Source: Artemia franciscana (lineage: Eukaryota; Arthropoda; Branchiopoda; Anostraca; Artemiidae). Taken from it: a stretch of DNA of 64,000 nucleotides. The stretch spans positions 922,552 through 986,551 of the forward strand of contig NW_027062662.1 of NCBI RefSeq assembly GCF_032884065.1, in the 5' to 3' direction. The notes beneath the pieces were generated by a model that was given only the letters and a program-made list of their open reading frames with translations, was not told the DNA's origin and ran no database searches. The translations under genes and the position numbers were made by a program. Positions within the stretch are counted from its first letter, which is position 1. The number at the start of each line of letters is the position of its first letter. This document shows positions 36,691 through 48,639 of this stretch, one piece after another.

Positions 36691-37140
36691 TGGTTGTGGA
36701 ACAGTAGTTGTTGTAACGCATTTACTGTTTTGTATCCACTCACCCTTGCACCATTTTGGTCTTTTCTTACTGCTTCAAATATTTGGAATATATGGAAGTG
36801 TTTCTACAAGTCTACCAAATATTTGCTACGGCTGCCTATCAGGACTAACTACAGCTCTCTATCCTTGCGTATTGAGTTGCTAGTCCAGTGTCCGCAGTGC
36901 AGAAAAGAAACGAGAGATATTGGAGGCAGATTATTGGTGAAGGCACCTCTGAAATCGGCCTTCGTTGATAATGTGTCTTGTCTTACATATAATTGCCCTA
37001 TTTGTATTTTTTTTCCTTGTTTTCCTGACAGTTCTTGTTTGTTTTGGTTTTGTTTGTATTTGTCAAAATTTGTTTGTTTATTTCCCTTCTCTTCTTTATA
37101 CTCTATCAGCCTTGTATTTTAAATTTATGATGGGCAATAA
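36691..37140 (+). other. Unassigned open stretch before (TA)n
   Basis: A frame of 142 codons (36694-37122) includes PLTLAPFWSFL, LVQCPQCRKETRDIGG and a hydrophobic tail, but codon use in the second half is T-run driven. It ends GGGCAATAAATTG before (TA)n, reminiscent of a retroposon tail. I cannot identify it. Confidence 0.25.
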
Positions 37141-37142
37141 AT

Positions 37143-37144
<2 letters not shown>

Positions 37145-37184
<40 letters not shown>
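37145..37184. repeat. (TA)n microsatellite
   Basis: About 20 uninterrupted TA units after GCAATAAATTGA. Confidence 0.95.
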
Positions 37185-37191
<7 letters not shown>

Positions 37192-37194
37192 GAT

Positions 37195-37309
37195 TTATGC
37201 TATAAATTTCAGAGGGGGCTCACTGCAGTGGTAATCAGAAGTTCTAGCGCCTTTTTTAAGATTCAAAGTGATCAGAGAGTGGATACCCTCCACACCTCGT
37301 ATTTTCCCG

Positions 37310-37312
<3 letters not shown>
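37195..37312 (-). repeat. F2 unit fragment between two (TA)n tracts
   Basis: Contains GGTAATCAGAAGTTCTAGCG and TTCAAAGTGATCAGAGAG, part of one reversed F2 unit. (TA)n runs lie on both sides. Confidence 0.65.

Positions 37313-37382
<70 letters not shown>
37312..37382. repeat. (TA)n microsatellite
   Basis: About 35 TA units following an F2 fragment. Confidence 0.95.
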
Positions 37383-37385
<3 letters not shown>

Positions 37386-39619
37386 AGCACAAAATGGATG
37401 GGTTAAAGCAGGAAAAAAATTATTGATAATTTGTCCCCAAAGATGTACAACTAGACAAAATACATAAAGGCATCTAGTGCAAGATTTTCTGAACTAATAA
37501 AATATAGTAAATTAAGAATTTCTTTGATAAAAGAAAATAATCTGCTTGTTTTGAAAGGAGACAACAAAATTTTTAAATTTGATGCAGAATCATTGATGCT
37601 GATTGAACTGATCATTGAACTGAGATCATTTTAAAGCTGAAAGTGAAGGATCTCGTAGTGTGTATAAAGAAAAATGTAAAACATTTGAAGACAAGGCGAA
37701 ATTTATCCTTTTAGGTCACAATTTATTCCCGTTTTTTAGTGACAGTTCTGGCTCTTGATGATTTATAGGTTAAATTATTTAGCAAGTGTTTTGTGTCTTT
37801 TTTTTCTTTTTAAGTGTTTGATCAATATTTGATATTTTTGATTGTAAGTGTTATCATTTGTTTTTCCTTTATATTTATATTGTAGCCTACTCCTCATTTT
37901 TGAGGGAAATAAATAAAATAAAATAAAATGAAATCTCAAAGCATCAAATAAAAGTCCGCAATCTCAAATTCCAGTAGCTTGCATTATCTGCTTCTGGAAC
38001 AATGTAGGAAACGTTAAATTACCTGCTCACCCACTTAGTCAAATTCCTCTTTTATGAGAAATCAAACCTATTTTATTCTATCAAGTAGGTATGAGTTCAA
38101 AGGCTTACTTCTATACTTACTCTAACCAAGAACACATGCACATCCATAGTCCAAGAATTTAGTAAACACAGAAGGACCAATACTATACCTGGAAAAAATC
38201 TTTAATAGTTCATGTAACAAACGAGGAATAATCAAAAATCCAAGCATTAAAGAGGAAAACAAACCGAACTGGAACTGGGGCTTAATGTGGGCTAATAGCA
38301 GTAAATGCTCTTTCTAAGCCACCATGGGAAGGCACCCATGCCTTCCCATAAGCCACCAGGGAAGGGTTTGTTCGATTGTAAGTTGATTTAAATGTCCCTT
38401 TAACTGCCAACACCAGCCTGTAGTAATTCCAATTAGGAGGGTAGGGTGGGGGATTGGCATTTTTCTAGGTTTAGAAAAGAATGTATTTTTTGTATTTTCA
38501 TTGAATAATGGGCTACTTTGCATAGAATTGCCACAAAAACTCCAGATGAGGCTTATTCACTGGGAAATTGTAAGTTGTAGATAACTGTTCAAGGGTCCAA
38601 AGACAAACTGAGACTCTGAGTTAAGACTGAAATCTGGGAAGGCTTTAACCGATTGTAAGTTGATTCAAGTGTCCCTTTGTCCCTTGTCTAATGTTATGGA
38701 AAAGAACAACATAAGTAGAAATAAAAAATATTTTCATAATTGTGTAAATAAGTCTGAGGTCATTAGAAGAAATAGCCCTACCCTTATTTGTAATAATTTC
38801 TATTTGTTTTAAGTTTCACTTCGTTCTTTATTTTAATTTCTGTTTATGTCGGGTTTCATGGATTTACTGATTATTATTTATGGTCGTTTTGCACTTGAAT
38901 TATTGTTTGACTTCATTTCTGCGGGTCTTTGGTCTAATATAACTCTTTACTTTTCTCTGAGAAACTTCTATTGTGGGAAACTATTTTTTTTACTTAAGCC
39001 ACAAACAAGTGTAGTTGTGTTTTCTTTGGTGTTATATACATTGTCAATAATACGGTATATTTTTTCTGAAAGGTTGGTTAGATCTGCACTTTATATATGC
39101 AATTGAAGCAATTATTAAGCCTGTAGACTCTTTAAGAGCAAGAAAAGTGCTTGAGACATGGAATATGTCTTGATGCCCTGTTCTCAACTCTTTCTGTTCG
39201 AAGTTAATCAATCAAATTTATTAGAATCCAAATTAGGTTCAATATTCCAGAAGAGGGTGATCAAAACTCCCGCAGACCATCAAACAGTTTGCTAACTGGA
39301 ATTTAAAAACTTTTTTTTTTAGGGCAAAACAGAGTTAAGTAGCAACTCTTGTTACTTTTGACATGTCTGTCAAATTTAAATACACATTAAAATAAACACA
39401 CAGGTCCCATACAGACTCACTCCATGAAAGAACTGCATTAGAAATGTTGTAGCTACATCCTCAATAGAATGCCACACAACTTTAATAAGTTAATGGATTT
39501 AAAATCTTAAATCACACTGTTTATACAGCAGGTCAAGGTTGCCTTGCAGAAAAGACTTCTCACCATTAGTTGGAGCTCTTGTGTGTAGTTTTGCATCAGC
39601 TACAAACATCTTAACACTT

Positions 39620-39885
39620 GACTTAAGTCTCCTGACGGGTGCTGCTCGGCGTAGAGAATGACGCCTGCCTCCTCCATCCGCTTCGGTCCATGGCGAGTAT
39701 TTGCTCTTCACCCTGTCTGATGTTTGCCACCGTCAAGAACTCGGACAGGCTGTTGGACCAACGTTTCTTCGGTCGGCCGCGAGGTCGCTTCCAACCGGCT
39801 TTGGAAGGGTCGAAGTCGTAGATCGTCTTTGCAGGTAGATGTGGTGGCATTCGAAGCAGGTGCCCAAACCATCCTCATTAAGAAA
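39620..39885 (-). pseudogene. LINE ORF2 C-terminal fragment, GC-rich
   Basis: The minus strand reads LRMPPHLPAKTIYDFDPSKA, then GWKRPRGRPKKRWSNSLSEF and ILAMDRSGWRRQASFS. The GRPxxRWxDxLxxFL and AxDRxxWRR pattern is a LINE ORF2 C-terminus. The segment is clearly richer in G+C than its surroundings, pointing to a fairly recent insertion of a lineage with different base composition. Confidence 0.7.
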
Positions 39886-40389
39886 ATGTAGAGTAACATG
39901 TGATTCCTGCTGTTCTGTTGCGGTGCGCCACTAAAAAAACCAAACTAAAAATATAATTCCTCTCCAACCAATACTTAATGAGTTCTCCCATGCAAAAACC
40001 AAAAATCTATTTAACCGTTTTTGTCCTAGACTGTAAGAAATACATAAATGTGCCAGTGGAGGTGTTGAAACCATATCATAAGTAAATATTAACATAGTCA
40101 AATGGCAAACTGAGGTCATTGCTTTGCTGACAATCTATGAGAGCCTCAAGAATTTTGCCTCAAAATACTTAAGTTTATTTATTGATTTTTGATTCAGTTA
40201 TTATAATCACACAAATCAAATATAATTCTCTTTCTCAAAGAGAATAGTGATACTGCTACGAGGTTTATTTCAGACAACTATGAATCAAAGGAAATATACT
40301 TGAACCACATTCATATTGTAGCCATACTTAACATAATTTACCATATATTTTAATTATATTTTGCTGTGTTTAAAATAGTTCATTTTTAG

Positions 40390-40851
40390 GACTCAGGAAG
40401 CATCTTGGATCAACTTGACAGTCCTCCTGAAAATGAAGGAAAGAGGAAATACTCTGTGTTAAAGAAGTATCCTAGAAGAAAATCCAAGGTGATTTTCCTG
40501 CCCAAAGACAACTGTGAAGTAGATAATAAGCTGACTTCAGACGACTCTGAACCAGAAGAAACAGCTGCTAAAAGAGTCAAACCAGGATCATTGAAGAATG
40601 CAAGAGATAAAACTATTCCAAGGCCTTTTGAGATATATGTTTCAGAGCCAACATCAAAGACTAGGTATACAGCAGAGTGTATTACCTGTGAAAAATATAT
40701 GTTTGATAGTACACAAATTGTTATGCACATTAAGGATGAGCATATACAAGCACAAGGCAGTTTTCAGTGTCGTATTTGTATGGAAAAATTTGGCTTTCTG
40801 TTTGCATGCCAAAATCATTTGGCTATGCATCTTGAATCTCACTTCCCTTAA
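40390..40851 (+). CDS. THAP/C2H2 protein, last exon with two C2H2 zinc fingers
   Basis: Opens right after acceptor catttttag and reads DSGSILDQLDSPPENEGKRK in phase 0, matching the end of the THAP exon at 30870. It encodes about 153 residues to TAA at 40849-40851. An acidic/basic linker (KRKYSVLKKYPRRKSK, DDSEPEE) precedes two C2H2 fingers. The first is CITC, 12 residues, H, 4 residues, H; the second is CRIC, 12 residues, H, 3 residues, H. With the THAP exon this gives a protein of about 258 residues having an N-terminal THAP domain and C-terminal fingers, plausibly a sequence-specific nuclear factor. No ATG-initiated start fits this exon, which supports its being spliced. Additional small exons inside the 9.5-kb intron cannot be excluded. 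The intron holds the LTR fossil and three LINE fragments. Confidence 0.82.
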   Translation, partial: DSGSILDQLDSPPENEGKRKYSVLKKYPRRKSKVIFLPKDNCEVDNKLTSDDSEPEETAAKRVKPGSLKNARDKTIPRPFEIYVSEPTSKTRYTAECITCEKYMFDSTQIVMHIKDEHIQAQGSFQCRICMEKFGFLFACQNHLAMHLESHFP

Positions 40852-40858
40852 TTGTTTT

Positions 40859-41285
40859 AGTTTCATTGTCTGTCATTAGGACACGTGGATGGTAAGTGCC
40901 TCTTCCAGGATGTACTGATTGTTTTCAATGACAAATGAATATTGTGTTGCCACTTTTATGACAAATATGGTTTTCAACTTACCCAGTGTGTAGACACAGT
41001 CAGGTAGACTTTGATGACAGCAAAAGCATTTTGAAGATTGGTTATATCAATATGTGAGGCCTGAAACTAGGCCAAAAAATTTGTTTTCTAAGATTGTCTT
41101 AAACCTAAAGAACACCTAGGCAAAGACAAAAATGAAGTGAAGACAAAAGCTATGAAACTTGTTTTTAGTTTCATCATCTGTCATTGAGACACATGGATGG
41201 TAAATGTCTCATCCAGGAGGTCCTGATTGTTTTAATGATAAATGAATGTTGTGTTGCCAGTTTTATGACAAAAATGAGATTGTGC
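40859..41285 (+). repeat. Direct repeat of about 115 bp in the 3' flank of the THAP/C2H2 gene
   Basis: The segment from about 40859 to 40975 recurs from about 41167 to 41280 with scattered substitutions. Both copies read TTTCATnnTCTGTCATT, then CACnTGGATGGTAA, and later TTGTGTTGCC with TTTTATGACAAA. The first copy begins eight bases after the stop codon, so both probably lie in the 3' UTR. Confidence 0.6.
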
Positions 41286-42054
41286 CTTATTAAGTGAATA
41301 GGAAGAACGGTAGCACTTCCTTTTTATGCTGTGATAGATACAATGTTTGATCAACGAGGATGCCAGTGCAGTATGGACCAGGGTCTATCTCCTGCTATAG
41401 AAAAGAAGTGAAAAAAAATATGGATGAATTCTTATCTTAAAATAACCCAAGTCTTACTGGGTTCTTTGGGATGGGATTCTTGTAGAAGTGTAGCCAAGAT
41501 TACATTTCTGGGTGAGGGCTCTAACCGTGGAAAATAAATAAGCGGCTAATAATCCATGTGTTTAAGTTCAAATAAATAAACTGTCGCAGTTTGAAGAGGG
41601 TTGGTTCAAAGTACCCCAACCGAGGGATATTCTGTTTATATTTATTATACTATCAACCTCTGTATATTTCTTGTTACTTGGATTATATATTACTGCCATT
41701 GGGTCCATTTTATTGTTCATGTGTCTATTGTTAATTTAATTTTTTATGTTGGTTCTTTTACAAGTATTTTTAACAAAAATTTTAGAGTTTTGTTCTAGAT
41801 GAGTTGTATTGTTTCTATTTACTCAAATAACTGGTTTTCTGGATTACCTTTTATATTTATTGTTGAATAAACAACCTCTGCATAAAAAGAGAAGAAATAC
41901 TTTGAAGTGATTGCAAGTCCAAATAGCTCTGCTTCTCTTAGTTTGTTTCATTTGTCCGAGTTAGCATGGTCTGTGATGAATTGCTATGAACCTGCAGCTT
42001 TTATTGTTATTAATTTTTTTTTTGCAAAGCCACTTCCTGTAGTAGAGCTGGGAG
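41286..42054 (+). other. AT-rich flank downstream of the THAP/C2H2 gene
   Basis: No gene recognised. GAATAAACAACCTCTGCATAA near 41865 may be a retroposon or UTR end. Confidence 0.3.
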
Positions 42055-42560
42055 TTGAAACGTTGGAGGAGGCTAGTTTGACTGGAAATTGAAAGTTCTA
42101 GTACCCTTTATTAAGAGTAAAAGTGTAAAGAGTGTAGTCAACCCCCCTCTATTGCCCCTTTTTGTCCTCCAACCTGTAACCCCCAAAGCCATCTAATCAT
42201 ACTTTTGCGACAGCCGCTTTTTCAAAGCCATCAATTCTAAAAAAAAACATGTATTTCTATTGGAAACTCATATGAATATTTTCTTGGGCTGAGAGCACCC
42301 CAGGAAAGAAGTTTTCTTTTTGTTTGCCCAACATATACCCAATAAAGGTCCAATAAATATTTTTCCCACCAGCTTCTCATGGAATGGTGGCTGTAGAAAA
42401 TTTGAAGAGGGTCTCATTATAATAGAAATTGAATGGTCTAACGCCTTTTTTGATTGCTAAAAGTGGTTTGAGGGATACTAGCTCCTTCCGTGGCTTTATC
42501 TGCTACCAGGCCCCTTCTATGGGGTTTAAGTCCAAATTTAGAGTTATTCTTTCTTTTCAG
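42055..42560 (-). repeat. Degraded F2 units
   Basis: GAAATTGAAAGTTCTAGTACCC, a C-run and AAATTGAATGGTCTAACGCC correspond to two reversed F2 units with heavy divergence. Confidence 0.55.
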
Positions 42561-45500
42561 GAATATTGAAAAGTCTAACAAGTATATTCCAGGGTCAACA
42601 TTACCTCAAAAGCCCCAGAGAAAATGGCCCCAATATATAAATTAGCTGAAGTTCACAGATTGTTGGGTTCTGTAGAAAAAATCCTAGGGACTGTTTGCTA
42701 GGCTAATGTTTGCATGAACATAAGCTCAAAATGAGGTGGGTACCTGTGAGGGTGTATCCTGGATTTTGTTCGAGAAAAAGGGCGTATCGCAAAAATTTAC
42801 TAGTTGAAAAGAAACTTTTTTGAGGGGACGGGGCTCAAATCCGGTAACCTCTCGGAGCTTGTGATCTAGTAGTTCTCAAATTTTTGACCTGGGGTAGAGG
42901 ATGAGTTAAATCAAAAGACACATTGTTTACTAATTACATTGCAGATTACATTACTTAATTACTGATTGCAGGCTCGTTGATGTACCATATCTGTTATTGA
43001 TAACAGTCTAGGAGACTAGGTTGAAGCTTTCAGACAGTATTGGTTGGTTAGAAGTAGAGAGGGGGTTGGATAAGAAACTTAAATACCTATATTTTGAAAA
43101 GAGGAAGGGGCTAAAAGGTTTGTTTCGTATTTTCCAAACCTTTTTTGCACCTTCAGATTTTATGTGACGTATGTATAGTTAAGTAACATGGCAAATTAAA
43201 ATGCCTGGTAATTGAAGTGCCATATGTGCATATTTAATGAAAAGCTCGGGGAATCGAGTTGAAAGTTTAGAGGAGTATCAAGGGGTGAGTCAAGTGGACC
43301 TCCAGTTTTGATCTAGTTAGGTTGAAGAGTTAGTAAGACACAATTTTCATCAAGGTCATCCATATCCTGAGAGCAGCTTGGGGGTTGAAGTTATTTGTAT
43401 TGGGACGAGGTTAGGCTAAACAATTTTCTTCTCTTATTCAGCAAATCGTTCAAAAAAAAATCTTTAGCCTGTTTCACAGACAAAACATATATAATATAGA
43501 CGTCCAACCAAAATAATTACATTTGTTTGCAATTACAATTTCATCTTTCATTCGGATACACCCAGCTTTGTCTACATGGCCTGCAAGTTTCAAACCAATT
43601 AGGATCAAACAAAGTTTTCGGTCTGTTTTTGGGTGTCACAAACCAAAGCAGGCAAAATTAGTTATTGTGATGAATAGAAAGTATTGTGAGTTGAAAGTGA
43701 TCTGAAATAAATAAGTTTTGCGTCTGCACTCGGGTGGGAGTTTTTTTTTTTTTTTTTTTTTTTTTTTGTTTTTTTTTGTTTTTTTTTTAACGTTTTCTGT
43801 CCATAAGGTTTGCTTTGACTCAGTAGCTTACCGATACTATTTATAAAAAAAAACTTAGTTCTTTCTTGAATGAACCCATAGGAGACAGAGTATCTGTACC
43901 CGCTTTTGAGCCCCTTTACCCTCTCATAATTCTCTCTCAAAGTTCCAACTTTATTCTCCAAGTCATTTTTGAGTTATTAAAGATATTCAAATTTCCACTG
44001 GGGCTAATAGTGTTAAAATATTTTTTAAACAAATGGGATCCGCTTTTTTCGGTCCTCAGCGTCTTGTCTCTTTAAAAACAAAATTGATTTTTGTCAATTT
44101 TGACAAAAATAAAGGAAAAAAAAGGAGGGATGAAAATTTTCATCCCTCCCTCTAATCCTTCAAAAATTTTAAATCAATCTCAAATCCTAAGATCTCAGAG
44201 GTTGACCATTTTGAAAACCTGGACAGTTTTTTTTTGATAAAATCAGTTCTTATTATGGTTAAGATTTAAGGACCGCTTGCCCATCCCAAAACCCTAAGAA
44301 TTACAACTTAATGGCCCAAGCTTTTACTGAGATTATTCCGATACGATCATTCCATAAACAGATACCTGGTTACTAGGTCCACTGTTTTCATCACTTGGTA
44401 ACACATAGTGTCTTTCGATCTAACTTGCTACTTAGCTGCAGGTATATTATAGATGTCATTGAGGAATATAGTGCAAAAACGTTCAGGCAAAAAGAAAGAA
44501 ATGTGTTTTCCGGCCTCACATCTCTCTGCCTCCTCATCTAAATTTGAGGGCTACTTGCCCTCCCCTCCCCATAGATCTTTCTTACAGTTTAAGTTATATG
44601 CCCCAAGTCCCCCAGAGATATTACAGGTACGTTCTATTGATTGCCTCTTACCATATAGCAGCTTTGAATTTACGACGGTGTTTTTATTTTAAAAAAGTCC
44701 AATTTCAAACAGGGATGTCTAATAGGAAAATATTTAGATGGATTTGTGATAAAGATTTTTACAATTTCTTTTTTGAACACCAAATTTCAAGTCCCTCTAC
44801 CCCTTCCTCCAGACTAACTGAAGTTAATTTCATGATAGCCTAGATACCCGTAGTGTTATTTGATTTACAGGTGGCCCCCCAAGTCAAAATTTGAGGCTTA
44901 CTTGACAATTTTAACTCGATATCCAAAGCTGCTCCTAAGCTATGCATTTACCTTGTTTTTCTAACCTGGTTAAATGTCTTTCATTGTCCTTTCAATTTGC
45001 ATAAACACTTCATTGTAAAAGGTGCTTAAAGTTCTAAAATTTTAGGCAAATTTGAGACAAAAATTCCTAGTCCTCTCTTTCTAATCAAAGTTAAAATTCT
45101 AGATCTAAATAGCCCCTCCCCCCTAATCCTTCCTCCAAAAACAAAAAACTGCCCGAAATTTCCAACTTGCTCACCCAAGCCGTTCTCAAAATAACATAGA
45201 TACACCGTTTTTTAACCTGGAAAAACAAAACGTTTCTTATTAGCCTCACCACTTTGCCATAGACTGATTCTAAGTTTGCAGTTTAGAAACGTCTAGGTTG
45301 AGTGGAGAAGAAAAATCCCCAAAACAAATTTGAAATTTCAACCCTAGCCTTCCTCACTTTCTTCTCATACACTACCTGGAAGTTTTACCTCCATCCCTTG
45401 AGCGGCTCCTTAGACATTTGAAATATTTTATTTTGATAACCAGGATACAATAAGTCATAACCTGTTTCAATTCATTTCTACCCTCATAGTTCAAGGTATA

Positions 45501-45625
45501 ATGATCACCTTCTGTTTAGTACCCCCAGAAAGTTTCAATATTGTATCCAATGCCTTTCCTGATGTATTGTAAACACCATTTTGATAACATGGCAATGCAT
45601 TTTTAAATTAAAACATAAAAATCAT
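42561..45625. repeat. Old degenerate tandem-like region (about 190-210 bp modules)
   Basis: Loosely repeated blocks recur through 43900-45620: AAnTTTCAAnTT, ATCCnAnnCnnTTCCTnAnnTAT, ACACCnTTTT and ATAACCTGG-like phrases appear near 43950, 44320, 44790, 44940, 45180, 45400 and 45540. A T-run of about 27 lies at 43741-43767. No gene seen. Confidence 0.4.
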
Positions 45626-46149
45626 TGACTAAGCACAATGAAGAGAAAATCTATCAGAAAAATCCTGTCGATTCATCATGCCCAAAATAGACCCTTTCAT
45701 CATGCCCAAAATTTTTCCCTTTATCAGCTAGCAACTCACTAGGCATTCGTACTGAGATGTACAAACTGAAGAGGAAAAAATACTTTGAAAGATAAGTTGG
45801 TTGTATCGATTTGTTCAACCCTAAAAAAGGCAAAACAATGTCTTTTCTCCCTTCACTGTTAGATTCTAACTGTAAATAGATCGGGGTAAGGGGACGCTAA
45901 CAAGTGAAATAAAATTTGGAAGAAGATATTGTTTTATTGAATCTTACACCCCCCCCCTCCAAGTAAAAATCTTTTTTCATCAGTCAAGACAAAAAACTAA
46001 AGAAATAGATAAATTTGTATTGAGTTGTGACATCCTTTTTGGTTTTTCAGGATAAAATAGATTTTTCTATAATGATCGACCTTGACATGAATTTATTTAA
46101 ACTAAAAATTACCAACAAGCGTATACACACACACACACACATATATATA
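45626..46149. other. No gene seen; short duplicated motif
   Basis: CATCATGCCCAAAAT occurs twice within 40 bp (about 45677-45713). The rest is AT-rich. Confidence 0.4.
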
Positions 46150-46313
46150 TCATGAAAAGAGAAATCACCAATGCAACAGCACAAACACCAAAAAAAAAAA
46201 GAAAAAAAAGAGAGACAGAAGGAGAAAAGGAAGACTATTTTCCTAAATTAGTGATTAATATAGACCAACACTTGAATGAGGCCTTAACCCTACTCATCCA
46301 TACAATCACATAG

Positions 46314-46354
<41 letters not shown>
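46150..46354 (+). repeat. R3 repeat with (CA)n before and (TA)n after
   Basis: ATGAAAAGAGAAATCACCAA, an A-run, AGACAGAAGGAGAAAAGGAA, GAGGCCTTAACCCTACTCAT and ACAATCACATAGGT run straight into (TA)n at 46318-46354. Confidence 0.75.
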
Positions 46355-46359
<5 letters not shown>

Positions 46360-46819
46360 TTGCAAAAAGCCTTGGCTTACTGCAAATTTCTTTTACTAAA
46401 TAAATAAAAAATACACAAGGATCCCTTGCTCGAAACAAATTGATATGCACAGTCCTGGTTTCTCTTAAATATATGTTTAGAATGAACCGCGATGTTTATT
46501 TGAGACAAATTGAAGAAGGATGACTCGTGGGAAGTTTTTTTCTTTTTCCTTAAGTAGTTCTTAAATTTGAACTTTCCAAAATACGTAGCAACAAGGGCCA
46601 CTAAATAAAAAAGAAAAAACCTGTTGATTATTCAATTGATTATTCCTAAGCCATACATAGAAGCTTATACATATCAATCGATCAATCAATCAATTTACTT
46701 AAAGGAAACAGAGAAAAAATTACAAAACCTCTTTTTCTCAAAAACTAATTTTTTTTCTGACGGTTTATCTAGTCCAGGTTTTTGATTTTCAAAGGTATGC
46801 TAGGCATTGACGACTACCT

Positions 46820-47190
46820 TTGTTTCTTTTGATTGTTCAGGTGGCGGGACAAAAACTTCTTCTCTTGCCTCGGCTTGTGTTTTGTCATTATAAACGACAA
46901 ATCACCGAACCTGTGTTTCTTTTAATTGCTCACGTGGTGGGACAAAAACTTCTTTTTCTTCCAACGATTTATCTGGTCCATATTTTTGATTTTAAAAGGT
47001 GTGGTAGGCACTGATGACCTTATCCATGTCAAAATCCAAAACCCAATCTTCATCGCTATCATGTACAATTTGTCTGGTGATCTTACCTCGGCTTCTCTTT
47101 CATCAGTATGAAATACATATTGCCGAACCTTTATTTTTATTTTTTTTAACAAAGGTATGGTAGGCATTGATGACCTTATCCATGTCAATA
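46820..47190. repeat. Imperfect short tandem repeats (GGACAAAAACTTCTT units)
   Basis: The block GTGGnGGGACAAAAACTTCTT occurs near 46840 and 46935. TAGGCAnTGATGACCTTATCC with CATGTCAA occurs near 47005 and 47165. Confidence 0.5.
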
Positions 47191-47264
47191 TCCCAAACCC
47201 AATCGTCGATCGCTATCGTTTTACAATTTTGATACGTTTTGACTCTTGCTGTTCAGTTTGATTT

Positions 47265-48100
47265 TCATTGACTTACTCACATGCTCGTTGTCGCATGTCT
47301 TTTACCCGCGTGTCTCTTTGCTTTTCATTTTTATTTTTCACACGCCGTTACTTTTCTTATAACCGAGTGTGTATTTGCTCTTTATTTTCATTTAAGACTC
47401 ACTCACATGTTCGGTGTCGCGTATTTTCTAACCATATGTTTCTTTGCTCTTCATTTTCATTTTTCACACGCTTACTTTCTCGGTGTTGCAAGTCTTCCAA
47501 CTAATTGTGTCTTCGCTCTTTATTTTCATTTTTGACATGCTCTAATTGTCGTTTTTGCATATCTTCTAAACGCCCTCGTGTTTACTCTTCATTTTCATTT
47601 TTACTTGCTCACATGCTCGGTATCGCATGTCTTCTAATCGGTTTCTTTGCTCTTCATTTTTATTTTTGACACGCCGCTGCTTTTCTTCTAACCAATTGTG
47701 CATTTGCTCTTAATTTTCATCTATGACTCATTCACCTGTTCGGTGTTGCGTGTCTTCTAACCGCGTGTGTCTTTGCTCTTCCTTTTCATTTTTGACACAC
47801 TCACTTGCTCTGTGTTGCATGTCTTCTAACCGTGCGTGTCTTCGCTCTTTATTTTCGTTTTTAACTCGCTCAAATTGTCGTTTTTGCATATCTTCTAACC
47901 ACCCTTGTCTTTGCTGTTCATTTTCATTTTTCACACCTTTTCGTATTTTGATCAACTCAGACAATTGAACAATGGCCTTTGCTTTAGATGGCAGTATTGG
48001 TGTTGTTGCAATCAATGGTCCGGGTTGTATATTTTCACATCGCATCACGTTTGATAGCAAAGGTATTGGTTCCAAAGAATCATCATTTGTAGTAACTGCA
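47265..48100 (-). pseudogene. Decaying gene fragment with about ten 23-residue charged repeats
   Basis: The minus strand is open from about 48100 to 47728. A non-repeat lead (LEPIPLLSNVMRCENIQPGP; AKAIVQLSELIKIRKG) is followed by repeats VKNENEQQRQGWLEDMQKRQ, VKNENKERRHARLEDMQHRA and VKNEKEEQRHTRLEDTQHRT. Further units of 66-72 bp continue to about 47265 but are interrupted by stops and frame changes (EEQRNRLEDMRYRACE is still readable). The consensus (K/R)NENEEQRHARLEDMQHRASE is a coiled-coil-like, strongly charged helix. I recall similar ExxEQRxARLExxRxR repeats at the N-terminus of Helitron-type and other Rep/PIF1 helicase proteins in animals, but no helicase follows here. It may be a host gene exon, a transposon fragment or only an old coding satellite. 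Confidence 0.55.
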
Positions 48101-48214
48101 ACGGCAAATTTTCATTTTTTGGACCCTCACACCAGCATTGCGTTGGATAAATAACTGACTAAAACTCTTATGTAATCTCTTATAAAAACTCTTATGCTAT
48201 AATATGTGAGAGGA

Positions 48215-48625
48215 ATGACATTGTATGATGTCACCGTAATCTTGCGTTATGATATCCTCCCATCCCAACCATGAACGACGACCTGTTTTCCTTTTAGCCA
48301 TAGACGGTTGGCTAAAGAGGTCAATTTTTGGTAATTTGTCATTTTTTTATCCGCAGAACTTGCCCTAGCCGTCTCAATCTCTCATTATAGCCCTTGAAAG
48401 AGGAGTTAAACCACACTATTCGTACACCCTACTGTTTGAAATACGGTAGGTCAGTCGGGTACCCAAAACATTTCGTAGGCGATTTCTCTGGAAAACACTT
48501 TGCAAGTCTTCTTCTGATTCTCGGAGCGTTCATATTTCAAAACCATATTTTAACCACCGTCTTCAGTGTAGCTTCCTTGTTTCTTTTCTTACAGAGTTCT
48601 AGGCTCCAATATTTTTTTTTCTTCA
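48215..48625 (-). pseudogene. LINE ORF2 C-terminal fragment (RLRRLGQVL type)
   Basis: On the minus strand, WSLELCKKRNKEATLKTVVK, RIRRRLAKCF, then NERLRRLGQVLRIKK and KRKTGRRSWLGWEDIITQD. It has the same domain order as the 34100-34500 fragment, with several stops. 5'-truncated. Confidence 0.65.
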
Positions 48626-48639
48626 AAGACACTTCATAT

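Larger units (their letters stand above)
30871..40389 (+). other. Intron of the THAP/C2H2 gene (9.5 kb)
   Basis: Bounded by gtaagt and tttttag. It contains, in order, an inverted-repeat complex (31050-32725), a MITE relative (32800-33172), a LINE 3' fragment (34100-34500), an LTR-retrotransposon fossil with minisatellite (34690-36690), (TA)n tracts, and a LINE fragment on the opposite strand (39640-39880). I saw no convincing extra exon in 37390-39600. That stretch is AT-rich and mostly featureless, apart from an 11-bp hairpin near 38325-38350 and a short duplicated motif at about 38365 and 38650. Confidence 0.7.

Noticed and set aside
37183-37467. YIYIYI-type proteins
   Set aside because: Translation of (TA)n microsatellites; the same holds at 49171-49386 and 49548-49880.
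43662-43961. Lys-rich protein
   Set aside because: Produced by a long A/T homopolymer.
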